A stretch of 64,000 nt of DNA from Verrucomicrobiota bacterium (GTDB lineage Bacteria > Verrucomicrobiota > Verrucomicrobiia > Opitutales > Opitutaceae). The stretch is from contig JAEWKR010000068.1 in the NCBI GenBank assembly GCA_023457715.1, positions 21,969 to 85,968 of the forward strand, read 5' to 3'. A model generated the notes under the pieces. It did not search any database. It had not been told where the DNA came from and saw only the letters and a program-made list of their open reading frames with translations. This document shows, one piece after another, positions 34,129 to 41,901 of this stretch (the first letter of the stretch is position 1; each line of letters opens with the position of its first letter). Made by a program: the position numbers and the translations under genes.

Positions 34129-34873
34129 CGGCTCGGTCGAAAAACTGCACGGGTCGCTTTACGGCCCCCTGACGCGCGCGGGCGAACGGGCGGATGTCGC
34201 CAAGCTGCTCGCGCCCGTGGTTCCCACGGCCGTCCTGTGCATCGGTTTGAATTACCGCAGGCACGCGGAAGAAAGCGGCGCGCGGGTTCCGGAAAATCCC
34301 GTCCTGTTCGTCAAAGGCAACAACACCCTTCAGCACCCCGGCGATCCGATTGAAATTCCGACGACCCTCCCCAGCCACAAGGTCGATTACGAGTGCGAGC
34401 TGGCAGTGGTGATCGGCCGCCCTTGCCGCAACGTGAAACGCACCGACGCGCTCAATTTTGTTCTCGGTTATACCTGCGCCAACGACGTCAGTGCCCGCGA
34501 CTGGCAGTTGGAGAAAGGAGGAGGGCAGTGGTGCCGGGGAAAATTCTTCGACACGTTCTGTCCGCTGGGCCCTGCTCTCGTCACGCCGGACGAGATTCCC
34601 AACCCCAACGCCCTCGGCATCCGCACGCGATTGAATGGTGAGACCGTGCAGGACTGGACGACGAGCGACATGATTTTCGATGTGCCGGCTTTGATCGAAT
34701 TCCTGAGCAGCAGCACGACGTTGCTTCCTGGCACCGTCATTCTTACCGGCACGCCGCACGGCGTCGGCATGGCCGCGAAACCTCCCCGTTGGCTGAAGCC
34801 GGGTGACGAGGTCTCGATCGAGATCGACGGGATCGGCTGCCTGACCAATCCTGTCACGCTGGAGCGTGCTTGA
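34067..34873 (+). CDS. Fumarylacetoacetate hydrolase-family enzyme
   Basis: 268 aa. The FAH fold is clear: CIGLNYRRHAEESG, FVKGNNTLQHPGDPI, the metal ligands in DYECELAVVIG and NDVSARDWQ, and TGTPHGVG near the end. In the oxidative L-fucose and L-rhamnose pathways this family hydrolyses 2,4-diketo-3-deoxy-sugar acids to pyruvate and lactate. The neighbours (a lactonase, and an FAD/Fe-S oxidoreductase of the lactate/2-hydroxyacid type) fit that role, but the substrate is inferred. It overlaps the lactonase gene by 1 bp. Confidence 0.9.
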   Translation: MKIIRFLDNNGVEGLGALSDDGSVEKLHGSLYGPLTRAGERADVAKLLAPVVPTAVLCIGLNYRRHAEESGARVPENPVLFVKGNNTLQHPGDPIEIPTTLPSHKVDYECELAVVIGRPCRNVKRTDALNFVLGYTCANDVSARDWQLEKGGGQWCRGKFFDTFCPLGPALVTPDEIPNPNALGIRTRLNGETVQDWTTSDMIFDVPALIEFLSSSTTLLPGTVILTGTPHGVGMAAKPPRWLKPGDEVSIEIDGIGCLTNPVTLERA

Positions 34874-35757
34874 TGAAGCAATTCGCGGCAGAGCTGGTGC
34901 TGGATGCCAAAGCCGAGTTGGGTGAGGGGCCGGTGTGGAACGAGCGGCGACAGGCGTTGTGGTTCGTTGATATCACCGGTCGGGCGATCCACGAGTGGAG
35001 TCCCGTCCAGGGCACCGTTCGGTCGCGTTCCACCCCGGAGCCGGTGGGGTGCGTTGCTCCCAGCCGAAGCGGCCGGATCATCGCCGCACTCGCTTCGGGA
35101 ATCTGGGCCATCGGCGAAGCCGACGGAGCTCTTGAACTCCTGCAGCGTCCGCCGACCCACGATCCAAGCCGCTGCCGGTTCAACGATGGGAAATGCGACC
35201 CGCGCGGACGCTTTCTGGCCGGAACGATGTCGCTGACGGGAGAAGCGGAGGCGGGCGCCCTTTACGGCTTTGAGGCCGGCCGTCCGCCGCGCGTGGTCAT
35301 GCCTCTCGTGACCGCTTCGAACGGCCTGGCCTGGAGCCTCGACGGCACGGAACTGCACTATATCGATTCGCGGACGCGCCGGGTTGATACGTTTTTCTAC
35401 GACCTCGAATCCGGGGTGATCTCCAACCGCCGGCCTACCATTGATTTCACCCCGACTGGCCACATCCCAGACGGGTGCACATTGGATGCGGAAGGCATGC
35501 TGTGGGTCGCTCATTGGCGTGGAGGTTGCGTCACCCGTTGGGAACCCAGCACCGGCCGATGTTTGGCGACGGTATCCGTCCCTGCTCCGCATGTCAGCTC
35601 GTGCACGTTTGGAGGTCCAGGGCTGGAAACGCTGTTCATTACGACCGCTCGCGCCGGTCTCACGCCGGAGCAACTCACGAGCTATCCGGCCTCGGGCGGC
35701 GTGTTCGCCTGCCGGCCCGGGGTTCCCGGCCTCGCGGCGCAGCTCTTTAACGACTGA
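34873..35757 (+). CDS. SMP-30/gluconolactonase family lactonase
   Basis: 294-aa six-bladed beta-propeller. Expected metal ligands lie in ELGEGPVWN (Glu near residue 17), RFNDGKCDPRG (Asn/Asp), SNGLAWSLDG and HIPDGCTLDAEG. The family opens sugar lactones (gluconolactone, L-arabinonolactone, fuconolactone). Its position directly after the FAH gene, with the ATG sharing the A of the upstream TGA, suggests translational coupling and one oxidative sugar pathway. A sugar dehydrogenase and a sugar-acid dehydratase are missing from the operon; one of them may be the deleted gene upstream. Confidence 0.9.
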   Translation: MKQFAAELVLDAKAELGEGPVWNERRQALWFVDITGRAIHEWSPVQGTVRSRSTPEPVGCVAPSRSGRIIAALASGIWAIGEADGALELLQRPPTHDPSRCRFNDGKCDPRGRFLAGTMSLTGEAEAGALYGFEAGRPPRVVMPLVTASNGLAWSLDGTELHYIDSRTRRVDTFFYDLESGVISNRRPTIDFTPTGHIPDGCTLDAEGMLWVAHWRGGCVTRWEPSTGRCLATVSVPAPHVSSCTFGGPGLETLFITTARAGLTPEQLTSYPASGGVFACRPGVPGLAAQLFND

Positions 35758-35852
35758 GTTTGGTATCTGGTCCCTGCTCGCGCGCTCTAGTGTAACGATG
35801 TAACCCAGGGGGGCCATCACATGCGTCACGCGAGCCGCTTGGCTCAATTTTC

Positions 35853-38800
35853 ATGAACGAATCTACCGTCACATTGGCGTCCGTTCGAGCAGGCACGCGC
35901 GATTTCGCCGCGCTCGCAGCTCGTCTTTCGGGCGAGCTGTATTGGGACGATTCGATGCGCAAACTCTACGCGACCGACGCCTCCGAATATCAGGAGTTGC
36001 CGATCGCCGTCGCGCTGCCTCGGACCGAGGCCGACGTGCGCGAACTCATCGCGTTTGCCGGCGATCAGGGCCTCGGCCTTATTCCGCGAACCGCCGGCAC
36101 CTCGCTCGCCGGTCAGGTCGTTGGCCGTGGCATCGTGGTGGATGTCGGCCGGCACTTGAACCAGGTCCTCGCGAGCGATCCGACGAAGCGCCGCGTGCGC
36201 GTTCAGCCGGGCGTCGTGCGCAACGAGCTCAATCTCCATCTCCGACCGCACGGATTGTTTTTCCCGCCCGAGACCTCCACCGCCAGCCGCGCGATGATCG
36301 GCGGCATGGTCGGCAACAACTCCTGCGGCGCCAACTCCATCGTGTATGGCACGACGCGTGAGCACCTCGTTTCCGTGCGTGGCTTCCTGAGCGACGGCTC
36401 CGAAGTCACCTTCGGCCCGCTGACGAAGGAGGACTTCGAGGCCAAGTGCGCCGGCCCGGAAACCTCGCTCGAAACGAAAATCTATCGCACCGTTCGCGAC
36501 CTGCTCGGCGACGCCGGAAACCGGCAGCTCATCCGCGACCATTTTCCCAAGCCGAGCGTCACGCGCCGAAACACCGGATATGCGCTCGACCGGCTGATGG
36601 ATTGCCACGTGTTCGACCCCGGGTCGCTGCGCCCGTTCAATCTCTGCCAGCTGATCGCCGGTTCCGAAGGCACGCTGTTCTTCGGCGTGGAATTCGAACT
36701 CAACGTCGAGCCACTGCCGCCCGCAGGCGCGCTGATGTGTGCGCATTTCGCCACCATCCAGGAATCGCTGCAGGCCACGCTCATCGCGATGCGGCACCGA
36801 CCGTTCGGCTGCGAGCTCATCGACCGCCACATCCTCGAGTGCACCAAGGCGAATCACGAGCAGGCGAAGAATCGATTCTTCGTCGAGGGCGATCCCGGAG
36901 CCGTGCTGGTGATCGACATCAGGCTCGAACGGCGCGACGCCATCGAAAACCTGATGCACACGATCGAGGCTGAGCTGCGCGCGGCGAAGCTGGGCTACGC
37001 GTTTCCCGTGCTTTGGGGCGAAGACGCCGACCGCGTCTGGGAATTGCGCCGCGCCGGACAAGGCCTGGTGATGAATGTCCCGGGCGACGCCAAGCCGCGC
37101 GAAGTCGTCGAAGACACCGCGGTCGCCGTGGAGGACTTGCCGGCCTACATCGCCGAATTCGACGCCCTGTTGCGCCACAAATACGGTATCAGCTCCGTCT
37201 ACTACGCGCACGCCGGCGCGGGCGAGTTGCACACCCGGCCACTCTTCAACCTGAAAACGCAGGAGGGGTTGAAGTTGTTTCGGGGCATCGCGACGGACGT
37301 CGCCCGTCTCGTGAAAAAATACCGCGGCTCGCTCTCGGGCGAGCACGGCGACGGGCGCCTGCGCGGGGAGTTCATCCCGCTCATGGTCGGACCGGAATGC
37401 TACGCGATGATGCGTCGCGTGAAGGAAACCTTTGATCCGCAGGGCCGATTCAATCCGGGCAAGATCATCGACACGCCGCCGATGGACACTTCGCTGCGGC
37501 ACCGGCCCGACCACGCCACGCCGGATTATCCGACGTTCTTCAATTTCACCGCCACGCAAGGAGTGGTTCGCGCCGCCGAGAAGTGCAACGGAGTCGGCGA
37601 ATGCCGCAAAACGCACCTCATGGGTGGCACGATGTGCCCGAGCTACATGGCGACCCGCAACGAAAAGGACACCACTCGCGCCCGGGCCAACATGCTGCGT
37701 CACGTCCTGTCCGGTGCGCCCGAGGGCACGAACGCCTGGGACAGCGAGGAGGTGAAAGGCGTCATGGACCTCTGCCTGTCCTGCAAGGGCTGCAAGTCCG
37801 AGTGTCCGTCCAGCGTCGATGTCGCCCGTCTCAAGGCGGAGTGGCAGCAACATTATTACGATGCCAATGGCGTGCCGCTTCGTGCGCGCCTGGTGGCAAG
37901 CTTCACCCGGTTCATGCGCCTGGCCTCACGGTTCCCGCGCGGCTACAATCTAGCGGTCTCCACGTGGGGCGTTTCGCAGCTCATCAAGCGGTTCGCCGGA
38001 TTCTCGCCGCGACGCAGCCTGCCCCATTTGCATGCGACCACGCTTTCTGCCTGGCACGCGCGGCATGCGAACCCGTCGCATCTCGATTACCCCTGGGGCA
38101 GGGTCTTCCTGTTTTGCGACGAGTTCACCAACTACAACGACACGCCCATCGGCATCAAAGCCGTTCAGTTGCTCAACCAGCTCGGCTATCGCGTGGAGAT
38201 TCCGCCGCACGTCGAGAGCGGTCGCGCTCATTTTTCGAAGGGGTTGATTCGTGAGGCGAAGGAATTGGCGATCCGAAACGTCGAGCTTCTCCACGCCATT
38301 GTTTCCGAAAAGACTCCGTTGATCGGCATCGAGCCGTCGGCGATTCTCTCGTTTCGGGACGAGTATCCTGACCTGATGCCGGATCGGTTGATGGAATCCG
38401 CCAGGGCCCTTGCGAAAAACACGCTGACTTTGGACGAGTTCATGGGCCGGGAGATCGACGCGGGTCATATCCGCCGCGCCGCCTTCAAGGCTCAGCCTCT
38501 CACCATCAAGCTCCATGGGCATTGCCACCAAAAGGCGCTCTCGTCACTCGTGCCGACGGTGAAGATGCTCGAGCTGCCCGCCGGGCACAAGGTGCAGGTG
38601 ATTCCCTCGGGCTGCTGCGGCATGGCCGGCTCTTTTGGTTACGAGAGTGAGCATTTTGCGGTCTCACAGCAGATCGGCGAACTCGTGCTCTTCCCCGCTG
38701 TGCGCTCCGCTCCCGCGGGAACGGTCATCGCCGCGCCCGGCACCAGCTGCCGGCACCAGATCATCGATGGCACCGGTCGCGTGGCCCAGCATCCCGTGGA

Positions 38801-38897
38801 AATCCTGCACGCGGCACTTCTGTCTGGGACTGACCTGACCCTTCCGGAGGATCAGGGGGTTCTGTCCCGTCGACGGACTGGATCTCCCCGAGGATGA
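35853..38897 (+). CDS. FAD-linked oxidoreductase with Fe-S and CCG domains (D-lactate/2-hydroxyacid dehydrogenase type)
   Basis: 1014 aa. The N-terminal FAD_binding_4 domain shows RTAGTSLAGQVVG and GGMVGNNSCGAN. An FAD-oxidase C-terminal domain ends near residue 540 (SGEHGDGRLRGEF). Two ferredoxin-type clusters follow (CNGVGECRK from Cys578, CLSCKGCKSECPS from Cys641), then CCG-type motifs GHCHQKAL and SGCCGMAGSFG (Cys921-922). Proteins of this build (Dld/YdiJ-like) oxidise D-lactate or D-2-hydroxyglutarate and pass electrons to the respiratory chain. In this operon it could consume lactate from the FAH reaction. It overlaps the esterase gene by 4 bp. Confidence 0.9.
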   Translation: MNESTVTLASVRAGTRDFAALAARLSGELYWDDSMRKLYATDASEYQELPIAVALPRTEADVRELIAFAGDQGLGLIPRTAGTSLAGQVVGRGIVVDVGRHLNQVLASDPTKRRVRVQPGVVRNELNLHLRPHGLFFPPETSTASRAMIGGMVGNNSCGANSIVYGTTREHLVSVRGFLSDGSEVTFGPLTKEDFEAKCAGPETSLETKIYRTVRDLLGDAGNRQLIRDHFPKPSVTRRNTGYALDRLMDCHVFDPGSLRPFNLCQLIAGSEGTLFFGVEFELNVEPLPPAGALMCAHFATIQESLQATLIAMRHRPFGCELIDRHILECTKANHEQAKNRFFVEGDPGAVLVIDIRLERRDAIENLMHTIEAELRAAKLGYAFPVLWGEDADRVWELRRAGQGLVMNVPGDAKPREVVEDTAVAVEDLPAYIAEFDALLRHKYGISSVYYAHAGAGELHTRPLFNLKTQEGLKLFRGIATDVARLVKKYRGSLSGEHGDGRLRGEFIPLMVGPECYAMMRRVKETFDPQGRFNPGKIIDTPPMDTSLRHRPDHATPDYPTFFNFTATQGVVRAAEKCNGVGECRKTHLMGGTMCPSYMATRNEKDTTRARANMLRHVLSGAPEGTNAWDSEEVKGVMDLCLSCKGCKSECPSSVDVARLKAEWQQHYYDANGVPLRARLVASFTRFMRLASRFPRGYNLAVSTWGVSQLIKRFAGFSPRRSLPHLHATTLSAWHARHANPSHLDYPWGRVFLFCDEFTNYNDTPIGIKAVQLLNQLGYRVEIPPHVESGRAHFSKGLIREAKELAIRNVELLHAIVSEKTPLIGIEPSAILSFRDEYPDLMPDRLMESARALAKNTLTLDEFMGREIDAGHIRRAAFKAQPLTIKLHGHCHQKALSSLVPTVKMLELPAGHKVQVIPSGCCGMAGSFGYESEHFAVSQQIGELVLFPAVRSAPAGTVIAAPGTSCRHQIIDGTGRVAQHPVEILHAALLSGTDLTLPEDQGVLSRRRTGSPRG

Positions 38898-40504
38898 GCC
38901 TGCACCTCTTTATGAAAAGGGTCTCCCGTACGCTTGATCGTCGCAGCCGGACCTTTCGGAACTGGAACTTCGTCCTACTGCTCGCGCTTGCGTCGGGCGT
39001 CCGAACCGCGGCCGAGGTATCGCTCTCCCCGTTGTTCCAGGATCACGCGGTTTTGCAACGCGACCAACCGATTCCCATCTGGGGTCGCGCCGATCCCGGG
39101 GAAACGATCACGGTGACGTTCCGCGATCATCGGGTATCCACCACGGCCCCCGCAGATGGAAAATGGCGGGTGACGCTGCCGGCCCTGCCAGCGGACACTC
39201 GCCCCGCCGAGCTGGTCGTGGTCGGTCGCAATACCCTCCGGATCGCGGACGTGCTCCTGGGCGACGTGTGGATCTGCGCCGGGCAATCGAACATGGCGTT
39301 TCCGGTCGACCCGGAACCTGGGCGCGATGGCCTGCGACTCGACCGCCAGGTGGAGGAAACGGCGGCGGCGAATTTCCCGCTGGTTCGACATTTCAGAGCC
39401 ATGCACACGCCACTCTTGGCACCCGCGGAGACGGTGGCCGGAAGTTGGGCCATCTGTACGCCCGCGGCGATGCGCCGCTCCACTGCGGTCGGATACTTCT
39501 TCGCGCGCGATATTCATCAGCAGCTTGGTGTGCCGGTTGGCATCGTGGAGAGCTCATGGGGCGGCACCGAGATCGAATCGTGGATGAGCGCCGAAACGCT
39601 GGCGACGCATCCGGCGTTTCAAGTCGTGCACCAGCGATGGGCTGAAACGCTTGCCGCGCTTCCCGCGCGCGAGGCGAAATTTAAGACCGCTCTGGCTGCA
39701 TGGGAGGAGCGCGAAGCGGCGGCTGCGGCCGGCGGTGCCGAAGCGTTGGCCGCGTTTCACCAGAAGAATCCCAAGCCGCGCCCATCACGCGTCGCGGCCG
39801 TCAGCGTCGCGACCCCGTCCGGGATCTACAACGGCATGATCGCTCCGCTGGTCCCGTATGGCATTCGCGGGGTGCTGTGGTATCAGGGCGAAACCAACGC
39901 GGGGCGGCCGGAGGAATACGCCGCGTTGTTCCGCGCCTTTATCACCCAATGGCGGAAGGATTGGGGGCGGGACGACCTGCCGTTTTATTTTGTCCAACTC
40001 GCGAGCTTCGTGGCCCCGAGGCAGGTGCCCGGGCAGTGGGCGCTGTTGCGGGAAGCCCAGGCGAAAGCACTGGACTTGCCCGCCACCGGCATGGCCGTGG
40101 CGATCGATAATCCGGATCCGACGAACCTTCATCCCGGCAACAAGCAGCCAATCGGGCACCGCCTCGCGTTGATCGCATTGGCCAAAACCTACGGTCGCGA
40201 CGTGGAGTATTCCGGGCCCGTCCTCCTCTCTGCCCGGCGCGAAGGCTCCGCTTTCCGGCTCACGTTCACGCATGCAGGCGGTCTCGCTGCCACGTCACCG
40301 TCGGTCAAGGGATTCGCGATCGCCGGCGATGACCGGGTGTTTCACCCCGCCGAAGCGCGCATCGACGGCGAAACGATTCTGGTCAGTGCCCCTGGGGTGA
40401 GCGAACCGGTCGCCGTCCGCTACGCCTGGGCTAATGCCCCCGAGGTAAGCTTGATCAACGCGGCCGGGTTGCCCGCCGCGCCGTTCCGCACGGACGATTG
40501 GTGA
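38894..40504 (+). CDS. Secreted sialate O-acetylesterase family protein
   Basis: About 530-536 aa; the ATG at 38894 overlaps the upstream stop, and a second ATG at 38912 gives a shorter leader before the hydrophobic segment (NFVLLLALASGVRTAA). The SGNH-type esterase motif is CAGQSNM (Ser132 from the first start). GGTEIESWM and WYQGETNAGRPEEYAALF follow, with the catalytic DPTNLHPGNKQPIGHRLA near residue 420. Such enzymes remove O-acetyl groups from sugars on glycans. It ends the plus-strand sugar operon. Confidence 0.9.
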   Translation: MSLHLFMKRVSRTLDRRSRTFRNWNFVLLLALASGVRTAAEVSLSPLFQDHAVLQRDQPIPIWGRADPGETITVTFRDHRVSTTAPADGKWRVTLPALPADTRPAELVVVGRNTLRIADVLLGDVWICAGQSNMAFPVDPEPGRDGLRLDRQVEETAAANFPLVRHFRAMHTPLLAPAETVAGSWAICTPAAMRRSTAVGYFFARDIHQQLGVPVGIVESSWGGTEIESWMSAETLATHPAFQVVHQRWAETLAALPAREAKFKTALAAWEEREAAAAAGGAEALAAFHQKNPKPRPSRVAAVSVATPSGIYNGMIAPLVPYGIRGVLWYQGETNAGRPEEYAALFRAFITQWRKDWGRDDLPFYFVQLASFVAPRQVPGQWALLREAQAKALDLPATGMAVAIDNPDPTNLHPGNKQPIGHRLALIALAKTYGRDVEYSGPVLLSARREGSAFRLTFTHAGGLAATSPSVKGFAIAGDDRVFHPAEARIDGETILVSAPGVSEPVAVRYAWANAPEVSLINAAGLPAAPFRTDDW

Positions 40505-40654
40505 ACAACGCGGGTCTTTGAGCAAAGAAGGCCCGCGAGTGCGCGTCCAGGTGCTCTCGCCTGAGTTGTGCTGTTGCACGCGACGGCTGACCTCTTCGGT
40601 GAGGCCGATGTAGAAGCGGCCTGCCGGGTTTTGGATAACGTACACCGTATGCAC
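40505..40654 (-). pseudogene. GIY-YIG endonuclease remnant
   Basis: Reading from a GTG at 40654, the first 41 residues match a GIY-YIG domain: VYVIQNPAGRFYIGLT, RRVQQHNSG, STWTRTRGP. After RGP the expected continuation is lost, and the frame runs into the end of the esterase gene on the other strand. These small GIY-YIG genes are normally 80-100 aa, so this one is broken. It marks past rearrangement at this junction. Confidence 0.65.
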
Positions 40655-40667
40655 GCATGAAAATGGC

Positions 40668-40697
40668 GGAGGCCGACTCGTTTACGAGTCGGCCTCC
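40668..40697. repeat. Perfect 14-bp inverted repeat hairpin
   Basis: GGAGGCCGACTCGT and ACGAGTCGGCCTCC are separated by TT. There is no T-run on either side, so it is not a typical terminator, though it could end the esterase transcript. Confidence 0.7.
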
Positions 40698-40717
40698 ATT
40701 GGGTGCAGGGGCTGGAT
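40698..40717 (-). other. Inverted copy of the initiator tRNA 3' end
   Basis: Twenty bases are the exact reverse complement of the 3' end of the tRNA-Met gene at 41711 plus two flanking bases. The following 25-bp imperfect tandem duplication (GTCAGGC..CTCGTA) and a T-arm-like CGCTGGTTCAAACCAGCCC at 40777-40795 are also reminiscent of that tRNA. This is tRNA-derived debris, not a functional gene. Confidence 0.6.
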
Positions 40718-40796
40718 GTCAGGCTACTCGCAGGCTCGTAAAGTCAGGCCACTCGCCAAGCCTCGTAGAGAACCAGCGCTGGTTCAAACCAGCCCG

Positions 40797-40848
40797 TCCG
40801 ATCTGAGATCTGAAGTTTGAGTCTGAAATGCCGGAGCAGCCGGCTCCC
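40797..40848 (+). repeat. Degenerate CTGAAAT word/hairpin repeat over the PPTase start
   Basis: Words such as ATCTGAGATCTGAAG and GTCTGAAATGCCGG are followed by AGCAGCCGGCTCC, a decayed form of the word-plus-GCCGGC element. The ATG of the downstream gene falls inside it. Confidence 0.6.
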
Positions 40849-41640
40849 TTTGTGCTTTCTGCCCCCGCGTTTCTCCGTTCGCATCCCGGAGTGGATTCTT
40901 TCGGCAGCACAACGCGCGAGGACGGTTGGGTAGGAACGACCGACGTCCCCCAGGTGCGCGCGGGCGAGGTGCACGTGTGGCAGGTACGCATTCCGGCGGC
41001 ATCCGCAGCGGCCGACGCACACCTGCTCTCCTCCGAAGAGCGCGCGCGGGCCAACGCTTTCCGGTTCGAACGCGACCGCGCGCGTTACTGCACCGCGCGG
41101 GCCGAACTGCGCCGTCTGCTCGGCGCCCAACTTTCCACGTCACCCGGGGCGCTGACCTTTCGCACGGGGCCTGCCGACAAGCCTTACCTGGTCGAAGCCG
41201 ATCCGTCGGGACTCCAATTCAATGTGTCGCATTCCCACGAGGTCGCGTTGATCGCGCTCGCCCGCGGCCGCGAGGTCGGGGTCGATGTCGAATACGGGCG
41301 GGCGAACATCGACACGGTGGATATCGCCGAGCGGTTCTTTACGCCGGAGGAAGCGACGGAGGTGCGCCGGGCGATCGGCCTGGCCCGCGACCGGGTTTTT
41401 CTCGCGTGCTGGACGCGCAAGGAAGCGGTGATGAAGGCCCTGGGGTTGGGCCTGCAGCTGGCCCCCACCTCCTTCCATGTGGGCGCACAGCTTCCTTTAG
41501 TCGCTTCTCAACTCACGGTGCACCATGAACGTCAGGCGCAGGCCGTGACGCTGCACCCCGTGCCGGAAATCGCCGGCTACGGGGCGGCGCTGGCGGTCTG
41601 CGGTCACAATCCTGTGACGCTGCGCTTCTGGCGGCGTTAG
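40828..41640 (+). CDS. 4'-phosphopantetheinyl transferase, Sfp type
   Basis: Up to 270 aa. It transfers phosphopantetheine from CoA to carrier-protein serines. Family motifs are FNVSHSHEVALIAL, VGVDVEYGR (Mg-binding Asp/Glu) and FLACWTRKEAVMKALGLGL. The first 45 residues (MPEQPAPFVLSAP) are not family-like and derive partly from a repeat that also provides the ATG, so the true start may be later, closer to AGEVHVWQVRIP. No PKS or NRPS gene is in the window. A siderophore receptor lies just beyond the tRNA, so carrier proteins for siderophore synthesis may be elsewhere. Confidence 0.88.
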   Translation: MPEQPAPFVLSAPAFLRSHPGVDSFGSTTREDGWVGTTDVPQVRAGEVHVWQVRIPAASAAADAHLLSSEERARANAFRFERDRARYCTARAELRRLLGAQLSTSPGALTFRTGPADKPYLVEADPSGLQFNVSHSHEVALIALARGREVGVDVEYGRANIDTVDIAERFFTPEEATEVRRAIGLARDRVFLACWTRKEAVMKALGLGLQLAPTSFHVGAQLPLVASQLTVHHERQAQAVTLHPVPEIAGYGAALAVCGHNPVTLRFWRR

Positions 41641-41667
41641 GTCCGGGCCGAAAAAACGAAAAAGGCG

Positions 41668-41673
41668 TTGACA
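41668..41673 (+). promoter_or_regulatory. -35 element of the tRNA promoter
   Basis: TTGACA lies 37 bp before the tRNA 5' end, at a spacing that suits a start a few bases upstream of the tRNA. The -10 region (near GACGTT, 41691) is poor, so the promoter is only partly convincing. Confidence 0.45.
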
Positions 41674-41710
41674 GTGCTCCCGCTCAACGCGACGTTCCGC
41701 CTCCCTTTGT

Positions 41711-41787
<77 letters not shown>

Positions 41788-41792
41788 ATTTA

Positions 41793-41824
41793 AAAACCCG
41801 CTCACTGCTCGAGCGGGTTTTGCT
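41793..41824 (+). terminator. Rho-independent terminator after tRNA-Met
   Basis: An 11-bp stem (AAAACCCGCTC / GAGCGGGTTTT) with a 7-nt loop begins 6 bp after the tRNA and runs into T-rich sequence. Confidence 0.9.
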
Positions 41825-41901
41825 TTATATCGCATGGCCGGTGCCTGACGTCAACCGATCGCGGCGTAGCCGCTCGGTGTACTGCCAGAGGTCGGCGTTC
41901 G

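Noticed and set aside
40698..40717. att site pair of an integrative element at the initiator tRNA
   Set aside because: The copy is inverted relative to the tRNA and no integrase is present; integration normally leaves direct repeats. Kept only as tRNA-derived debris.
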